Of a stretch of 64,000 nucleotides of DNA, positions 1-7,489 are shown one piece after another. Position 1 is the stretch's first letter. Each line of letters begins with the position of its first letter. The translations under genes were made by a program, and so were the position numbers. Under the pieces are notes generated by a model, which searched no databases, had not been told where the DNA came from, and was given only the letters and a program-made list of their open reading frames with translations. The stretch is taken from contig CAXTHH010000001.1 in the NCBI GenBank assembly GCA_964244065.1, forward strand, positions 558,001 through 622,000, written 5' to 3'. The stretch comes from JASLDZ01 sp964244065. GTDB taxonomy: Bacteria > Pseudomonadota > Alphaproteobacteria > Caulobacterales > Caulobacteraceae.

Positions 1-5
1 ACCAG

Positions 6-1100
6 ATGCGCCGCAGCGGACCGCCGGTCGGGGGCGAGCCGCTGGCCGCCGCCGCCTGGGCGGCGCTGCCTTGGCCCGCCCTGGTGATCGACGCCCAGGA
101 CCGCGTCGTGGAGGCCGGAGCCGCCGCCCAGGCGCTGTTCGGCCTCACCCGTGCGCCCAGGCCGCTCGCCGTGCTGAACCCGGGCGGCCGCGTGCTCGCC
201 CGGGCGGCGGCGCGCTGCCGGGATGCGGGCGGGCCGGTGCGCGAGGCCGCCGCCGCCCTGGCTTGGGCGGAGCCCGGACGCGAGCCGCTCGCGGCCGAGC
301 TGACGGTCGAGCCGCTCGGCGATGGCTCCTTGCTCCTGATCATTCGCCCCGCCGCTCCCGACGAGGGCGGGCGCAGGGCGGCGGAAGGGCTGAGCGCCGC
401 CGCAGGCCTCGGCCGCGCCCTGGCGCACGAGGTGAAGAACCCGCTGGCCGGCATCCGCGGCGCCGCGCAGCTGCTGGCCGCCGGCGCCCGGGGGGAAGAC
501 GCCGAACTCGCCAAGCTGATCGTGGACGAGACCGAGCGCATCCGGCGGCTGGTCGATCGCGTGGAGGCCTTCTCGGACGCCCGCCCGCCCGCGCGCCGGC
601 CGGTGAACGTGCATGCCGTGCTCGACCGCGTGCGGCGGCTGGTGGCCAGCGGCGTGGGCGACCGGGTGCGCTTCCGCGAGCGCTACGACCCCTCGCTGCC
701 CGACGCGGTGGGCGACGAGGACCAGCTGGTGCAGGTGGTGCTCAACCTCGTCAAGAACGCCGCCGAGGCCGCCGCCCGGGCCGACGGGCCGGGACAGGTG
801 ACGCTCGCCACCGCCTGGCGGCAGGGCGGACGCACCGCGCGCGCCGACGGCTCCGGCTGGCGCGCGACGCCGCTGGAGATCCGGGTGGAGGACGACGGCC
901 CGGGCGTCGATCCGGCCCTGCGCGCCCGCCTGTTCGACCCGTTCGTGACGGGCAAGCCGCACGGCGAGGGCCTCGGCCTGACCCTGGCCGTGAAGCTGAC
1001 CGCCGACCACGGCGGTGCGCTCGACTTCACCTCCGAGCCGGGGCGGACCGTGTTCCGCCTGCTGCTCCCCGCCAGTTCCGAACCGGAGGGCCGCCCGTGA
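6..1100 (+). CDS. ntrB: Nitrogen regulation sensor histidine kinase NtrB
   Basis: 364 residues. This is the cytosolic kinase/phosphatase that sets the phosphorylation of NtrC according to nitrogen status, normally under PII control. The N-terminal part (about 1-115) looks like a PAS sensor domain. The H-box reads ALAHEVKNPLAG with the phosphoacceptor His at about residue 141. The N-box is NLVKNAAEAA, and the ATP-lid glycine motifs are EDDGPGV and GEGLGLTL, so kinase and ATPase domains are complete. The ATG lies only five bases inside the window, so a start further upstream cannot be excluded. The stop overlaps the ntrC start (GTGA), which indicates translational coupling. Confidence 0.93.
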   Translation: MRRSGPPVGGEPLAAAAWAALPWPALVIDAQDRVVEAGAAAQALFGLTRAPRPLAVLNPGGRVLARAAARCRDAGGPVREAAAALAWAEPGREPLAAELTVEPLGDGSLLLIIRPAAPDEGGRRAAEGLSAAAGLGRALAHEVKNPLAGIRGAAQLLAAGARGEDAELAKLIVDETERIRRLVDRVEAFSDARPPARRPVNVHAVLDRVRRLVASGVGDRVRFRERYDPSLPDAVGDEDQLVQVVLNLVKNAAEAAARADGPGQVTLATAWRQGGRTARADGSGWRATPLEIRVEDDGPGVDPALRARLFDPFVTGKPHGEGLGLTLAVKLTADHGGALDFTSEPGRTVFRLLLPASSEPEGRP

Positions 1101-2470
1101 GCACGCCCGCGCCCAAGATCCTCGTCGCCGACGACGACGCCTCCATCCGCCTGGTGCTCAGCCACGCCCTGACCCGCGCCGGCTACGAGGTGCGCGCCAC
1201 CGGCGCCTCCGGCACGCTGCTCAAGTGGGCGCAGGAGGGAGAGGGCGACCTGATCGTCACCGACGTGGTGATGCCCGATGAGAACGTGTTCGAGGTGCTG
1301 CCCCGCATCCGCCGCGCCAGGCCCAACCTGCCCATCATCGTCATGAGCGCGCAGAACACGCTGCTCACCGCCGTGGCGGCCGCCGAGCGGGGGGCGTTCG
1401 AGTACCTGCCCAAGCCCTTCGACCTGGACGATCTGGTCTCGGCCGCCCGCCGCGCGCTCGCCCCCGCCGGCCGCACGGCCCGCGCGCCCGCCCGCTCCGC
1501 CAAGGACGAGCGCTCGCCGCTGACGGGCCGCTCACCCGCCATGCAGGCGGTGTACCGGCTGATCGCCCGGTTGGTGAACACCGACCTGCCCGTGCTGATC
1601 ACGGGCGAGTCCGGCACGGGCAAGGGGCTCGCCGCCCGCGCCCTGCACGAGCTCGGCTCGCGCCGCGACGGCCCGTTCGTCTCCGTGCGCGTGGCCGGCA
1701 TGGACGCCCAGCAGCTGGAGCGCGAGCTGCTGGGGCCCGACGGGGCCGGGGCGCGTGCGGCGTGCGGCGTGCTGCACATCGCCGAACTGACCGAGCTCTC
1801 GCCCGCCGCCCAGGCGCGCCTCGCCGCCGCCCTGGACGCGCTGGAGCGTGCCCCACGGCGCGCGCGGGTCGTCGCCACCACGGCCGACGACGTCCCGCGT
1901 CGGCTCGCGGAAGGCCGGCTGCGCCGCGACCTCTATGACCGGGTGGCGGGGGCCAGGCTGCGCATGCCGCCCCTGCGTGAGCGTCCCGAGGATGTCGAGG
2001 AGCTCGCCCGCGGGGTGCTGGGGCGCGTGGCCGCCCCGGGCGAGGCGCCCCGCGCCCTCTCCACCTCGGCGCTGGACAGCCTGCGCGAGCACGCCTGGCC
2101 CGGGAACGTCCGCGAGCTGGAGAACGTCGTCCGCCGCGCCGCCGCGCTCAACGCCACCGGCTCGCTCACGGGCGAGATGATCGCCGCCGAGCTGGACGAC
2201 GCGCCCGCGCCGCCGGCGCTGGACGCCGTCTACGATGGGCCGGCGAGCCTGGAAGACCACCTGGAGCACGCGGTGGCGAGCGCCTTCGCCGGGGGCGCGC
2301 CCGAGCCCGGCTTGCACGAGCGGCTGGTGCAGGCGCTGGAGCGACCGCTGCTCCGCGCCGCCCTGGGCGCCACCGCCGGCAACCAGATCCGCGCGGCCGA
2401 GCTGCTGGGTCTGAACCGCAACACCCTGCGCAAGCGGCTGCAGGAGCTCGGGGTCCGCGCACGCCTGTGA
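1097..2470 (+). CDS. ntrC: Nitrogen response regulator NtrC, GAFTGA-less form
   Basis: 457 residues from the GTG that overlaps the ntrB stop; the reading frame is open far upstream, but homology to a receiver domain begins here. The receiver domain (about 5-120) has the acidic pocket DDD at 12-14, phosphoacceptor Asp56 and Lys106. The AAA+ domain keeps Walker A (GESGTGKG, about 170-177) and the RERPED segment. The loop that should hold the sigma-54 contact motif GAFTGA is missing: ELLGPDGAG runs almost directly into the Walker B region, which reads VLHIAEL, so the usual Asp of the DE pair is Ala229. The Fis-type helix-turn-helix at the C terminus (NQIRAAELLGLNRNTLRKRL) is intact. It probably binds DNA and regulates without sigma-54, as I recall for Rhodobacter capsulatus and Caulobacter NtrC. 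Confidence 0.93.
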   Translation: MSTPAPKILVADDDASIRLVLSHALTRAGYEVRATGASGTLLKWAQEGEGDLIVTDVVMPDENVFEVLPRIRRARPNLPIIVMSAQNTLLTAVAAAERGAFEYLPKPFDLDDLVSAARRALAPAGRTARAPARSAKDERSPLTGRSPAMQAVYRLIARLVNTDLPVLITGESGTGKGLAARALHELGSRRDGPFVSVRVAGMDAQQLERELLGPDGAGARAACGVLHIAELTELSPAAQARLAAALDALERAPRRARVVATTADDVPRRLAEGRLRRDLYDRVAGARLRMPPLRERPEDVEELARGVLGRVAAPGEAPRALSTSALDSLREHAWPGNVRELENVVRRAAALNATGSLTGEMIAAELDDAPAPPALDAVYDGPASLEDHLEHAVASAFAGGAPEPGLHERLVQALERPLLRAALGATAGNQIRAAELLGLNRNTLRKRLQELGVRARL

Positions 2471-2534
2471 GCGCCTGCGGCCCCGCAGCGACAAGGCTGT
2501 TGCCAGCGGGGCACAGCTTCGACAGATTCAGCGG

Positions 2535-4769
2535 ATGACCGGGGCCACACCTACGGCGGTCGGGCCGGAGCCCGGCGACGCCGGCGCGCTGGATGGCGGG
2601 CTGCTGCGTGGGCGCGACCGCTCCGCCTACGTCGCCCTGTACGCCCTGGCGGCCCTGACGACGGTGGCCGCCGTGGTGTCCACCGCCGCCGGCTCGGGCG
2701 TACGCGATCTCACCGGGGCCAGCCGCACGCTGCTGGCGGTGCTCTCCCTCGACGTGGCGCTGCTGTCGGGACTGGCGGCCTACGGCGCCTGGCGCGCGCG
2801 CGGGCTGTTCGGGCGGCGCTCTCGCGACGCCGGCGTGCGCCTGCATCGGCGATTCGTCATCCTGTTCGCTTCCGCCGCCGTCGTGCCTGCGGTGGTGGTG
2901 GCCCTGTTCTTCGGCCTCTTGGTCACCCGGGGCGTGGAGAGCTGGTTCTCCTCCCGTGTCCGCACGGTGGTCGAGGACTCGGCCCGCGTGGCCCGCAGCT
3001 ATCTGCGCCAGCAGGAGGAGGCGACGCGCACGGGGCTCGTACCCATCGCCGACGACCTGAACCGCAACGCCGGCTACTTCGCCCAGAGCCGCCTCGGCTT
3101 CGGCCGGCTGCTGCTGGAGGAGCTGGCCAGCCGCGACCTCTCGGCGGTGTACGTCATCGATGGGGAGGGGCGGGTGCTCGCCCGCGCCGAGCAGCCCAGC
3201 GCGCCGCCCTACCTCGCCCCGCCCGGCGACATGATGCGCGGCGCCCCGCGTGAGGCGCTGCTGCGGCTGGATGCGGCCGATATGGCCCGCGCCGTGTTCA
3301 AGCTCGACGCCTACCCGGACGCTTACGTCTACGTCGTGCGGCCGCTAGGGCCGGGCGTGATGGACCAGCTGCGCCGGTCGTCGGAGGCGGTGGCCGCCTA
3401 CCGGGAGGCGGAGGTCGCGCGCGGGCGCATCCAGGCCGCCTTCGTGCTGAGCTACGTGGCCACCGCACTGCTCGTCCTGATCGCCGCGGTGGGTGTGGGC
3501 GTCGCGCTGGCGGCGCAGATCGCCGCGCCCGTGGCCCGTCTGGTGCAGGCGGCCGACCGCGTCGCCGGCGGCGACCTCTCGGCGGCGGTGGACACCAGGC
3601 GGCAACCTGAGGAGATCGCCGTCTTGTCGAAGGCCTTCAACAGGATGACCGGCGATCTTCGCAGCCAGCAGGAAGCCTTGCGCGCCGCCGAGGCCGATGC
3701 GCGCAGCCGCAGCCGCTTCATCGAGGCCGTGCTCTCCGGCGTCAGCGCCGGCGTTGTGGGCCTCGACCCGACCGGCCGCATCTCCGTGCTGAACGCCCGC
3801 GCCGCGATGCTGCTGGGCCTGGACGAGGCGGACGCCCACGGCCGTTCCCTGGCCGAGACCGCGCCCGAGCTCTCGGAGGTGGTCGAGCGCGCGCTCCGCA
3901 CCGGCGAAGCCGAGGCCGATGTTGACGTGGCCCGCGACGCGGAGGCGAGGCGGCTGCGCGTGCGGGCGTCCGGCGGCCGCGCCTCAGGCCTCGTGCTGAC
4001 CTTCGACGACATGACGCGGCTGCTCGCCGCCCAGCGCAACGCCGCCTGGCGCGACGTGGCCCGCCGCATCGCACACGAGATCAAGAACCCGCTGACGCCC
4101 ATCCAGCTCTCCGCCGAGCGCCTGCGCCGCCGCTATCGCAAGGGGATCGCCGAGCCGGAGCTGGAGACCTTCGACCGCTGCACCGACACCATCGTACGGC
4201 AGGTGGCCGACATCGGCCGCATGGTGGACGAGTTCTCCCACTTCGCCCGCATGCCCGAGCCGCGCTTCGCCGAGGCCGACCTGGCCGAGATCCTGCGCGA
4301 GGCCGCCTTCGCCCAGCGCGTCGCCTATCCGGACGTGGAGGTCGACCTCGCCGAGCCCGCCTCCGCGCCGGTCAGCTGCGACGCGCGCATGATCGGCCAG
4401 GCCCTGGCCAATGTGCTCAAGAACGCCGGGGAGGCGGTCGCGGCCAGGGTCGCCGCCGAGCCCGAGCCGCCCGGCCGCATCCGCGTCGCCCTGGAGCGCC
4501 GCGGGGCGCAGGTGGCCGTGGCGGTGGAGGACAACGGGGTCGGCCTGCCGGCCAAGGACCGCGCGCGCCTCACCGAACCCTATGTGACCACGCGCGAGAA
4601 GGGCACCGGCCTCGGTCTCGCCATCGTCAAGCGCGTGATGGAGGAGCATGGCGGCGAGCTGGCGCTCGGCGACGCGCGCGAGGGCCGGGGCGCCCGCGTG
4701 GAGCTGCGGCTTCCCGCCCGGGCGGCGGACATCGATGCAGGGGCGCGACCTGGCATGGCGGCGGAGTAG
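2535..4769 (+). CDS. ntrY: Nitrogen regulation sensor kinase NtrY
   Basis: 744 residues, an inner-membrane sensor histidine kinase. Hydrophobic segments near residues 35-60, 75-90 and 105-130 are followed by a large presumably periplasmic region and another membrane segment near 305-330. After that come a HAMP linker, a PAS domain (about 385-490), the H-box RRIAHEIKNPLTPIQ with His514, the N-box NVLKNAGEAV, and ATP-binding motifs EDNGVGLP and GTGLGLAI. This architecture is typical of NtrY. It is the cognate kinase of NtrX, which starts three bases after its stop. The 64-bp gap after ntrC may hold a separate promoter; I see no convincing one. The Shine-Dalgarno site before this ATG is weak. 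Confidence 0.93.
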   Translation: MTGATPTAVGPEPGDAGALDGGLLRGRDRSAYVALYALAALTTVAAVVSTAAGSGVRDLTGASRTLLAVLSLDVALLSGLAAYGAWRARGLFGRRSRDAGVRLHRRFVILFASAAVVPAVVVALFFGLLVTRGVESWFSSRVRTVVEDSARVARSYLRQQEEATRTGLVPIADDLNRNAGYFAQSRLGFGRLLLEELASRDLSAVYVIDGEGRVLARAEQPSAPPYLAPPGDMMRGAPREALLRLDAADMARAVFKLDAYPDAYVYVVRPLGPGVMDQLRRSSEAVAAYREAEVARGRIQAAFVLSYVATALLVLIAAVGVGVALAAQIAAPVARLVQAADRVAGGDLSAAVDTRRQPEEIAVLSKAFNRMTGDLRSQQEALRAAEADARSRSRFIEAVLSGVSAGVVGLDPTGRISVLNARAAMLLGLDEADAHGRSLAETAPELSEVVERALRTGEAEADVDVARDAEARRLRVRASGGRASGLVLTFDDMTRLLAAQRNAAWRDVARRIAHEIKNPLTPIQLSAERLRRRYRKGIAEPELETFDRCTDTIVRQVADIGRMVDEFSHFARMPEPRFAEADLAEILREAAFAQRVAYPDVEVDLAEPASAPVSCDARMIGQALANVLKNAGEAVAARVAAEPEPPGRIRVALERRGAQVAVAVEDNGVGLPAKDRARLTEPYVTTREKGTGLGLAIVKRVMEEHGGELALGDAREGRGARVELRLPARAADIDAGARPGMAAE

Positions 4770-4772
4770 CGG

Positions 4773-6164
4773 ATGGCGGCGGACATTCTGGTGGTCGACG
4801 ACGAGGCCGACATCCGCGAGCTCGTGGCGGGCATCCTCGAGGACGAAGGCTACGCCGTGCGCACGGCCTCCGACTCGCACAGCGCGCTGGCGGCCTTCCG
4901 GGCCCGCCGCCCCTCGCTGCTGGTGCAGGATATCTGGATGCAGGGCGGGGGACTGGACGGCCTGGAGATGCTCGACACCGTCAAGGAGCTCGACCCCGAG
5001 CTGCCGGTGGTCATGATCAGCGGCCACGGCACCATCGAGACCGCCGTCAGCGCCATCAAGCGCGGGGCCTACGACTTCCTGGAGAAGCCCTTCAAGTCCG
5101 ACCGGCTGCTGCTGGTGGTGGAGCGGGCGCTCGAGGCCACCGCCCTGCGGCGCGAGAACCGGCGTCTTCGCGCCCAGGCCATCACGCCCGACGGGCTGGT
5201 GGGCCGCTCCGCCGCCGCCCAGCAGCTGCGCGGCATGATCGCCCGGGTGGCGCCCACCAACAGCCGCATCCTGATCTCCGGCCCGCCCGGTGCGGGCAAG
5301 GAGCTGACCGCCCGCATGATCCACGAGGGCAGTCCGCGCGGCCGCAACGAGTTCGTGCCCATCTCCGCCGCCGGCGTCACCCCCGAACGCCTCGACGCGG
5401 AGCTGTTCGGCGAGGAGGGGGAGGACAACCGCCCCCGCAAGATCGGTGTGTTCGAGCGCGCCCACGGCGGCACCCTGTTCATCGACGAGGTCGCGGACAT
5501 GCCGCGGGAGAGCCAGGGCCGCATCCTGCGCGTGCTGGTGGACCAGCGGTTCCGCCGCGTTGGCGGAGACCAGGACGTGCAGGTGGACGTGCGCGTGGTC
5601 TCCTCCACCTCCAGGGACCTGCGCGAGGAGATCGCCGCCGGCCGCTTCCGCGAGGACCTGTTCCATCGGCTGAACGTGGTGCCGGTGCGCGTGCCGGGCC
5701 TGAGCGAGCGGCGCGAGGACATCGCCGAGCTGATCACCTACTTCATCGACCGGATCTCGGACGCCACCGGCCTGCCCAAGCGCATCTTGGGCGAAGACGC
5801 CGTGGCCACGCTGCAGGTGCACGACTGGCCGGGCAACGTGCGCCAGCTGCGCAACAACATCGAGCGGCTGCTCATCCTGGCCACGGGCGACCCGTCCGAG
5901 GTGGTCACGGCCGAGAAGCTGCCCGCCGAGGTGGCCGCGGCGGGCTCGGCGGGTTCGGTCGGGCCGGAGCGGATCATCGCCTTGCCGCTGAGGGATGCGC
6001 GCGAAGTGTTTGAGCGGGAGTATCTTTCCGCCCAGATCCTGCGCTTCGGCGGCAACATCAGCCGCACCGCCGGCTTCATCGGCATGGAGCGCTCGGCGCT
6101 GCACCGAAAGCTCAAGTCGCTCGGCGTCGCCCCGCTGCGCGGCGAGGACGGGGACGAGGAGTGA
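4773..6164 (+). CDS. ntrX: Nitrogen/redox response regulator NtrX
   Basis: 463 residues. The receiver domain carries DDE at 9-11, phosphoacceptor Asp53 in the NtrX-type motif QDIWMQGGGLDG, and a Lys in EKPFKS. The AAA+ domain has Walker A GPPGAGKE and an intact Walker B (GGTLFIDEVADMP), but the GAFTGA position reads GEDNRPRKIG, as is usual for alphaproteobacterial NtrX. A Fis-like helix-turn-helix (GNISRTAGFIGMERSALHRKL) ends the protein. NtrX is the partner of NtrY and in related bacteria affects envelope, respiration and cell-cycle genes. The start follows the ntrY stop by three bases with a GGAG just upstream, so the pair is one transcription unit. Confidence 0.93.
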   Translation: MAADILVVDDEADIRELVAGILEDEGYAVRTASDSHSALAAFRARRPSLLVQDIWMQGGGLDGLEMLDTVKELDPELPVVMISGHGTIETAVSAIKRGAYDFLEKPFKSDRLLLVVERALEATALRRENRRLRAQAITPDGLVGRSAAAQQLRGMIARVAPTNSRILISGPPGAGKELTARMIHEGSPRGRNEFVPISAAGVTPERLDAELFGEEGEDNRPRKIGVFERAHGGTLFIDEVADMPRESQGRILRVLVDQRFRRVGGDQDVQVDVRVVSSTSRDLREEIAAGRFREDLFHRLNVVPVRVPGLSERREDIAELITYFIDRISDATGLPKRILGEDAVATLQVHDWPGNVRQLRNNIERLLILATGDPSEVVTAEKLPAEVAAAGSAGSVGPERIIALPLRDAREVFEREYLSAQILRFGGNISRTAGFIGMERSALHRKLKSLGVAPLRGEDGDEE

Positions 6165-6176
6165 TGCAGAGGAGGA

Positions 6177-6302
6177 ATGATGGGTGAGGCCGCCATCGCC
6201 CGCCTCGCGCCGCGGGGTGACGCGTCGCCGGTCGCCGCGCCGAGGGGAGGCTGGACCCTCGACCGAGTGACCGGCCCGGCGCGCGAGGCGCAGGCCGCAT
6301 GA
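6177..6302 (+). CDS. Possible small ORF (41 residues) upstream of the aminotransferase
   Basis: The 134-bp gap between ntrX and the aminotransferase holds an open frame of 41 codons. It begins ATGATGGGTGAG, directly preceded by a strong ribosome binding site (GAGGAGGA), and ends in TGA that overlaps the next start codon as ATGA. Third-position GC is about 88 percent, like the neighbouring genes. The product (MMGEAAIARLAP...) has no recognisable domain, signal or membrane segment. It could be a real microprotein, or a leader ORF whose translation delivers ribosomes to the aminotransferase start, which has no obvious site of its own. In DNA this GC-rich, chance ORFs of this size are common, so confidence is moderate. 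Confidence 0.4.
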   Translation: MMGEAAIARLAPRGDASPVAAPRGGWTLDRVTGPAREAQAA

Positions 6303-7162
6303 GCCGCGTCGCCTACGTCAACGGCCGCTACGCCGCCCACCGCGACGCCCGGGTGCACGTGGAGGATCGCGGCTACCAGTTCGCCGACGGCGTCTACGAG
6401 GTCTGGGCCGTGTTCGACGGGCGCCTCGCCGACCTCGAAGGGCACCTGATCCGCCTGGAACGCAGCCTGGGCGAGCTGGAGATCGCCGTTCCGATGCCGC
6501 GGCCGGCGCTGCTGGCCGTGCTGCGCGAGGTGGTGCGGCGCAACCGGGTGCACGACGGCCTGCTGTACCTGCAGGTCACCCGTGGGGTGGCGCGGCGCGA
6601 CCACGCCTTTCCGCGGCCCGCGCCTCGGCCGGCGGTGGTGGTCACCGTCAGGCCGATCGACATGGCCGCGCTCGACCGCCGCGCGGAGGCGGGCGTCGCG
6701 GTGATCACCACGCCCGAGAGCCGCTGGGCCCGCTGCGACATCAAGACGGTGGGCCTCCTGCCCAACGCCCTCGCCAAGGATACCGCCCGGCGCGCCGGCG
6801 CCTACGAGGCCTGGTTCGTCGACCGCGACGGCTTCGTCACCGAGGGCGCCTCGACGAACGCCTGGATCGTGAGCGGGGAGGGGGTGCTGGTCACCCGCGA
6901 CACGGGCGCCAACATCCTGCGCGGCGTCACCCGGGCCGCCGTCGCCGAGCTGGCCGCCGAGCTGCAGCTGCGCGTGGAGGAGCGCGCCTTCACCGTGGCG
7001 GAGGCGCTGGCCGCACCCGAGGCCTTCATCACCGCCGCCAGCGCCTTCGTGACGCCCGTGACCTCCGTCGACGGCCGGCCGGTGGGGCACGGCGGGCCGG
7101 GCCCTGTCGCCCTGCGCCTGCGCCGCCTATATCTCGACCGCGCCCGGGCGCTCGCCGTCTGA
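6299..7162 (+). CDS. dat: D-amino-acid aminotransferase (class IV PLP enzyme)
   Basis: 287 residues, the usual size for fold-type IV aminotransferases. The N terminus has the family motif VEDRGYQFADGVYE. The Schiff-base lysine is in CDIKTVGLLPNALAKD, and the phosphate-binding part is in VTEGASTNAWIV and the TGANILRGVTR segment. The best fit is D-alanine/D-amino-acid transaminase, which makes D-glutamate or D-alanine for peptidoglycan; branched-chain aminotransferase and aminodeoxychorismate lyase are related alternatives, but the CDIKT context favours Dat. The start overlaps the small upstream ORF. It is followed by hfq after a 61-bp gap. Confidence 0.85.
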   Translation: MSRVAYVNGRYAAHRDARVHVEDRGYQFADGVYEVWAVFDGRLADLEGHLIRLERSLGELEIAVPMPRPALLAVLREVVRRNRVHDGLLYLQVTRGVARRDHAFPRPAPRPAVVVTVRPIDMAALDRRAEAGVAVITTPESRWARCDIKTVGLLPNALAKDTARRAGAYEAWFVDRDGFVTEGASTNAWIVSGEGVLVTRDTGANILRGVTRAAVAELAAELQLRVEERAFTVAEALAAPEAFITAASAFVTPVTSVDGRPVGHGGPGPVALRLRRLYLDRARALAV

Positions 7163-7223
7163 CGGCAGGGGTCCGGTCGCCAAAACTCATGTGTGTGCGG
7201 AGCCGCCGCACCGGGGAGCCTCC

Positions 7224-7478
7224 ATGTCCGCCGAGAAGAAGCAGAACCTGCAGGACACGTTTCTCAACAGCGTGCGCAAGACCAAGACGCCGCTGACCAT
7301 CTTCCTGGTGAACGGCGTCAAGCTGCAGGGCGTGGTCACCTGGTTCGACAACTTCTGCGTCCTGCTGCGACGGGACGGTCAGAGCCAGCTGGTCTACAAG
7401 CACGCCATCTCCACCATCATGCCGGCCCAGCCCGTGCAGCTGTACGAGCCTTCCGTCGAGGAGGACGACGCGACTTGA
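7224..7478 (+). CDS. hfq: RNA chaperone Hfq
   Basis: 84 residues. This is the hexameric Sm-like RNA chaperone that pairs small RNAs with mRNAs. The Sm1 motif (TPLTIFLVNGVKLQGVV) and Sm2 motif (YKHAISTI) are intact, as is the distal-face region near KKQNLQDTFLN. The C-terminal tail after Sm2 is short, as is normal in alphaproteobacteria. The start is the ATG beginning MSAEKKQ, with GGGGAG seven bases upstream; the frame continues 11 codons further but without homology. hflX follows at once, the classic hfq-hflX arrangement. Confidence 0.97.
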   Translation: MSAEKKQNLQDTFLNSVRKTKTPLTIFLVNGVKLQGVVTWFDNFCVLLRRDGQSQLVYKHAISTIMPAQPVQLYEPSVEEDDAT

Positions 7479-7489
7479 GCGGGCCCAGC

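Noticed and set aside
71..1096. Extension of the ntrC frame far upstream through ntrB
   Set aside because: Arg/Pro/Gly-rich sequence without homology; receiver domain begins at the GTG at 1097.
2480..2510. Sigma-54-like TGGCAA-N5-TTGT on the minus strand before ntrY
   Set aside because: Points into ntrC, away from ntrY, and lacks the full GG/GC -24/-12 consensus.
3984..6104. 706-codon open frame on the minus strand opposite ntrY/ntrX
   Set aside because: Shadow frame of GC-rich coding DNA; His/Gly/Ala/Arg-rich, no domain, and the plus strand has two clear conserved genes.
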